Translations under genes and position numbers: made by a program
The notes under the pieces: model-generated
Databases searched by the model: none
What the model was told of the DNA's origin: nothing
What the model saw: only the letters and a program-made list of their open reading frames with translations
Assembly (NCBI GenBank): GCA_947450675.1
Contig: CANFWI010000017.1
Span: 1-53,830 of the forward strand
Direction of reading: 5' to 3'
Source: Comamonadaceae bacterium
Lineage (GTDB): Bacteria; Pseudomonadota; Gammaproteobacteria; Burkholderiales; Burkholderiaceae_C
Length of the DNA stretch: 53,830 bases
Part shown: piece after piece, positions 51,574-53,830 of the stretch
Numbering within the stretch: the first letter of the stretch is position 1
Layout of the letters: every line of letters starts with the position of its first letter

Positions 51574-52635
51574 ATGAAAATTGTTGTACTGCCCGGCGAC
51601 GGTATCGGCCCTGAAACCATGGCCGTCACGGTCGATGTACTTGAAGCCGTGTCCCAGAAATTCCACCTTCAGTTGGAGCTCCAGCACGACATCGCCGGTC
51701 ATGACAGCCTGAAGCTGCATGGCGCGACTGTCACGCCGGCCCTGCTCGAAAAAGTGCGTGCGGCTGATGGCCTGATGCTCGGCCCCATGGCCACCTACGA
51801 CTTCAAGGACGAAGCCAAGGGCGAGATCAATCCCTCAAAATTTTTCCGCAAGACGCTGGATCTGTACGCCAACATTCGACCAGCGCGCACCTTCAAAGGC
51901 ATGACCGCCCGGCTGGGTGAGTTTGACCTCGTCGTGGTGCGCGAAAACACCGAAGGTTTTTACGCCGACCGCAATGTCGAATCCGGCGGCAGCGAGATGC
52001 TGATCACGCCAGACGTGGTGGTGTCTTTGCGCCGCATCACCCGGGTTTGCTGCGAGCGCATTGCGCGCTCGGCTTTTGAGCTGGCCATGACGCGCCGCAA
52101 AAAACTCACCTTCGTGCACAAAGCCAACGTGCTGAAGATCGGCGACGGCATGTTCATTGAAGAGTGCCTGCGCGTGGCCAAAGAGTTTCCAGAAGTGGCG
52201 GTGGATGACTTCATCGTCGACGCCATGATGGCCCACGTGGTGCGCGCGCCGCAGCGCTTTGACGTCATTGTCACCACCAATATGTTCGGCGACATTTTGT
52301 CGGACTTGACGGCAGAACTCTCCGGCAGCCTCGGCTTGGGCGCCTCGCTCAATGCCGGCGTCCACCACGCGATGGGCCAAGCCGCGCACGGTTCTGCGCC
52401 TGACATTGCTGGTCAGAACATCGCCAACCCGTTCTCTTTGATTTTGTCCGCCGGACAGCTGCTGCGCTGGCACGGGCTGCGTTCCGGCAAGCCAGCATTC
52501 ATCGCAGCCAGTGACGCCATTGAAGCCGCTACAGCAGCGGCGATTGAGGCTCACGAAGCCACGCGCGACGTCGGCGGTCAGCTCGGTACGCGTGAAACCG
52601 GGGCGGCTTTTGTGGCCCGTTTGATGGCGGCTTGA
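51574..52635 (+). CDS. Isocitrate/isopropylmalate dehydrogenase-family enzyme
   Basis: 353 residues. VLPGDGIGPE, the substrate segment LYANIRPARTF, VVRENTEGFYADR and the metal region MFGDILSDLTAELSGSLG are all present. It is distinct from TtuC and closer to homoisocitrate/isocitrate-type enzymes. It oxidatively decarboxylates a 2-hydroxyacid with NAD(P). Last gene of the rightward operon, so it may act on a substituted malate formed in the pathway. Substrate uncertain. Confidence 0.92.
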   Translation: MKIVVLPGDGIGPETMAVTVDVLEAVSQKFHLQLELQHDIAGHDSLKLHGATVTPALLEKVRAADGLMLGPMATYDFKDEAKGEINPSKFFRKTLDLYANIRPARTFKGMTARLGEFDLVVVRENTEGFYADRNVESGGSEMLITPDVVVSLRRITRVCCERIARSAFELAMTRRKKLTFVHKANVLKIGDGMFIEECLRVAKEFPEVAVDDFIVDAMMAHVVRAPQRFDVIVTTNMFGDILSDLTAELSGSLGLGASLNAGVHHAMGQAAHGSAPDIAGQNIANPFSLILSAGQLLRWHGLRSGKPAFIAASDAIEAATAAAIEAHEATRDVGGQLGTRETGAAFVARLMAA

Positions 52636-52680
52636 ACGAGAAGTTGAACGGCAAGCTGATCGGCTACGGGCGAAAGAATA

Positions 52681-53577
52681 TCAAGGCTGCTCGGTGTGTG
52701 CAGCTGCGTCCGCCTGCCGTCCCAGCCAGTCCAGAAACAGCCTCACCTCGGGGCGGTAACCATGGCGTTCTGGATAGACCACACTGTGGGGCTGCACTTG
52801 GATCGACCATGACGGGTCAAAGACCGGCTGTAGCCGGCCGGCAGCGACGTGCCCATCGCCAATGACGCGGCTTTCGAGCGCCACGCCCAAACCTTGCACC
52901 GCAGCATCAAGTGCCATCAGCGCGCGGTCAAAACGCAGCGCAAAGCGCTCTGGTTTTTGCCCGGGGTGGTATTTAGCAAACCAGTCGCTCCACTGCACCA
53001 CACTGACGGTCGATTGGATCAGCGGCACCTGCAGCAAGTCTGCCGGCGTGCGGATCTGGTGGCGTTCAATAAAAGCCGCGCTGGCCAGCGGCAGGATCTC
53101 CTCAACAAGCACTGGTTTGACGACCAAGTTGGGCCAAGCTGGAACGCCATAGCGGATGTCAATGTCGACCTGGCCGAGTTCAAAGTCCGAGTGCAGATGG
53201 GACGCTGACAAAAACAGCGAAACCCCAGGATGCTCTTGCGCAAATTGCCCAATGCGCGGCATCAGCCAGAGGCTGGCAAAGCTCGGGCTGGCATGCACAT
53301 ACAGGGTGTTGCGCACGCCTTGACGCATGTCATCGGTGGCTGCGCTGATGGCCCCCAGCGCTCCACCCACACGTTGCAAATAGGCCTCGCCCGCCAAGCT
53401 GAGTTTGACGCCGCGCGACGAGCGCTCAAACAGTTTGATCCCCAGAAAATCTTCCAGCCGGGCCACTTGGTGGCTGACCGCCGATGGCGTCAGGTGGAGC
53501 TCGGCAGCGGCCAAGGCAAAGCTGCGACGGCGCGCAATGGTCTCAAAAGCCAGCAAGGAGGGGAGTGGAGGCAACAT
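52681..53577 (-). CDS. GcvA-like LysR-family regulator
   Basis: 298 residues from 53577. MLPPLPSLLAFETIARRRSF and TPSAVSHQVARLEDFLG at the HTH, with LFERSSRGVKLS, mark the GcvA subgroup. The effector domain has HSDFELGQVDIDIRYG. It is convergent with the preceding dehydrogenase and divergent from the SDR at the right edge (122 bp), which is its probable target. Confidence 0.93.
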   Translation of the reverse strand: MLPPLPSLLAFETIARRRSFALAAAELHLTPSAVSHQVARLEDFLGIKLFERSSRGVKLSLAGEAYLQRVGGALGAISAATDDMRQGVRNTLYVHASPSFASLWLMPRIGQFAQEHPGVSLFLSASHLHSDFELGQVDIDIRYGVPAWPNLVVKPVLVEEILPLASAAFIERHQIRTPADLLQVPLIQSTVSVVQWSDWFAKYHPGQKPERFALRFDRALMALDAAVQGLGVALESRVIGDGHVAAGRLQPVFDPSWSIQVQPHSVVYPERHGYRPEVRLFLDWLGRQADAAAHTEQP

Positions 53578-53699
53578 GATGTGGGGCGTGATTATTGCGG
53601 TGCAACATGACAGATTTTCACCTGAACTTGATATTTTATCGTTTGTCGTGCTGCTTGTTTGTTGCCAGAATCGCGGCAGTTTTAACAAGGAGACAGCGC

Positions 53700-53830
53700 A
53701 TGTTGCTAAAAGACAGGGTGGCCGTGGTCACTGGGGGCGCAGGCCCCAACGGGTTGGGTTTTGCCACGGCACGCATGATGGCGGCGCAGGGCGCAACCGT
53801 GATTATTTTAGATTTGGCGCAGGCCAATCC
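53700..53830 (+). CDS. Short-chain dehydrogenase/reductase, 3' partial
   Basis: The frame starts at ATG 53700 after AAGGAGA and runs off the window after 43 codons. MLLKDRVAVVTGGAGPNGLG contains the SDR cofactor motif TGxxxGxG, followed by FATARMMAAQGATVIILDLA, with Asp at the end of the second strand, which favours NAD. The rest, including the catalytic Tyr-x-x-x-Lys, lies beyond the window, so the substrate is unknown. Confidence 0.9.
   Translation, partial: MLLKDRVAVVTGGAGPNGLGFATARMMAAQGATVIILDLAQAN

Overview
This 53.8 kb window looks like chromosomal DNA of a GC-rich betaproteobacterium, most likely Burkholderiales and probably Comamonadaceae-like. That assignment is an inference. It rests on seven Bug/TctC-type periplasmic receptors, five LysR regulators, a betaproteobacterial porin, dense head-to-tail operons with ATGA overlaps, and strong G/C preference at third codon positions. 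I see no rRNA, tRNA, CRISPR array, insertion sequence, integrase or phage gene. No stretch longer than 300 bases lacks a gene; the longest gaps (15832-16083 and 17146-17386) are promoter/terminator regions.

Layout, left to right. (1) 1-1198: the 3' part of puuD (membrane urate oxidase with cytochrome c). (2) 1219-6807: a minus-strand set with a two-subunit molybdenum hydroxylase (IorAB/NicAB type), a Bug receptor and a maleate cis-trans isomerase, read divergently from a LysR gene. (3) 6823-8408: a hipBA toxin-antitoxin pair. (4) 8483-14903: a DmlR-like LysR gene divergent from a tartrate/D-malate operon (ttuC, Bug receptor, HAD hydrolase, second Bug receptor, glycerate kinase), closed by a strong bidirectional terminator. 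The middle of this operon has visibly lower GC, and the 5' ends of its two Bug genes are an imperfect repeat. (5) 14989-18643: a Tsx-like outer membrane channel, a trimeric-type porin and an Nramp-like transporter. (6) 18640-33129: a purine block with xdhAB, a LysR gene, a complete BMP-type nucleoside ABC importer, adenine deaminase, an MFS transporter, queE-queD and guanine deaminase. (7) 33198-39872: mostly housekeeping genes (dcd, a DUF4136 lipoprotein, rhlE, apaH, a CNNM/CorC protein, a small lipoprotein, and a response regulator with an N-terminal excisionase-type HTH). (8) 40051-52635: a large catabolic divergon around a LysR gene, with a leftward operon (class II aldolase, Bug, 2-hydroxyacid dehydrogenase, PDC-hydrolase-like amidohydrolase, Bug, TauD-type dioxygenase) and a rightward operon (Ldh2-type dehydrogenase, Bug, MBL hydrolase, signal-less family 3 binding protein, Bug, isocitrate/isopropylmalate-type dehydrogenase). 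(9) A GcvA-like LysR gene divergent from a truncated SDR at the right edge.

How the genes fit together. The purine genes make a coherent route. Nucleosides and bases enter by the Tsx-like channel and BMP importer. Adenine and guanine are deaminated to hypoxanthine and xanthine, XdhAB oxidises these to urate, and PuuD starts urate breakdown. xdhC is not in the window. The tartrate operon would turn tartrate into D-glycerate and then 2-phosphoglycerate. The 40-52.6 kb divergon looks like uptake and catabolism of an unidentified oxygenated carboxylic acid or lactone, and is the best candidate for an undescribed pathway.

Other points worth attention: the structured queE leader, whose ribosome binding site is buried in a hairpin and overlapped by a 15-codon ORF; a QueD with altered active-site residues; a 7-bp tandem repeat that contains a stop codon; and seven Bug receptors with no TctA/TctB partner in view.
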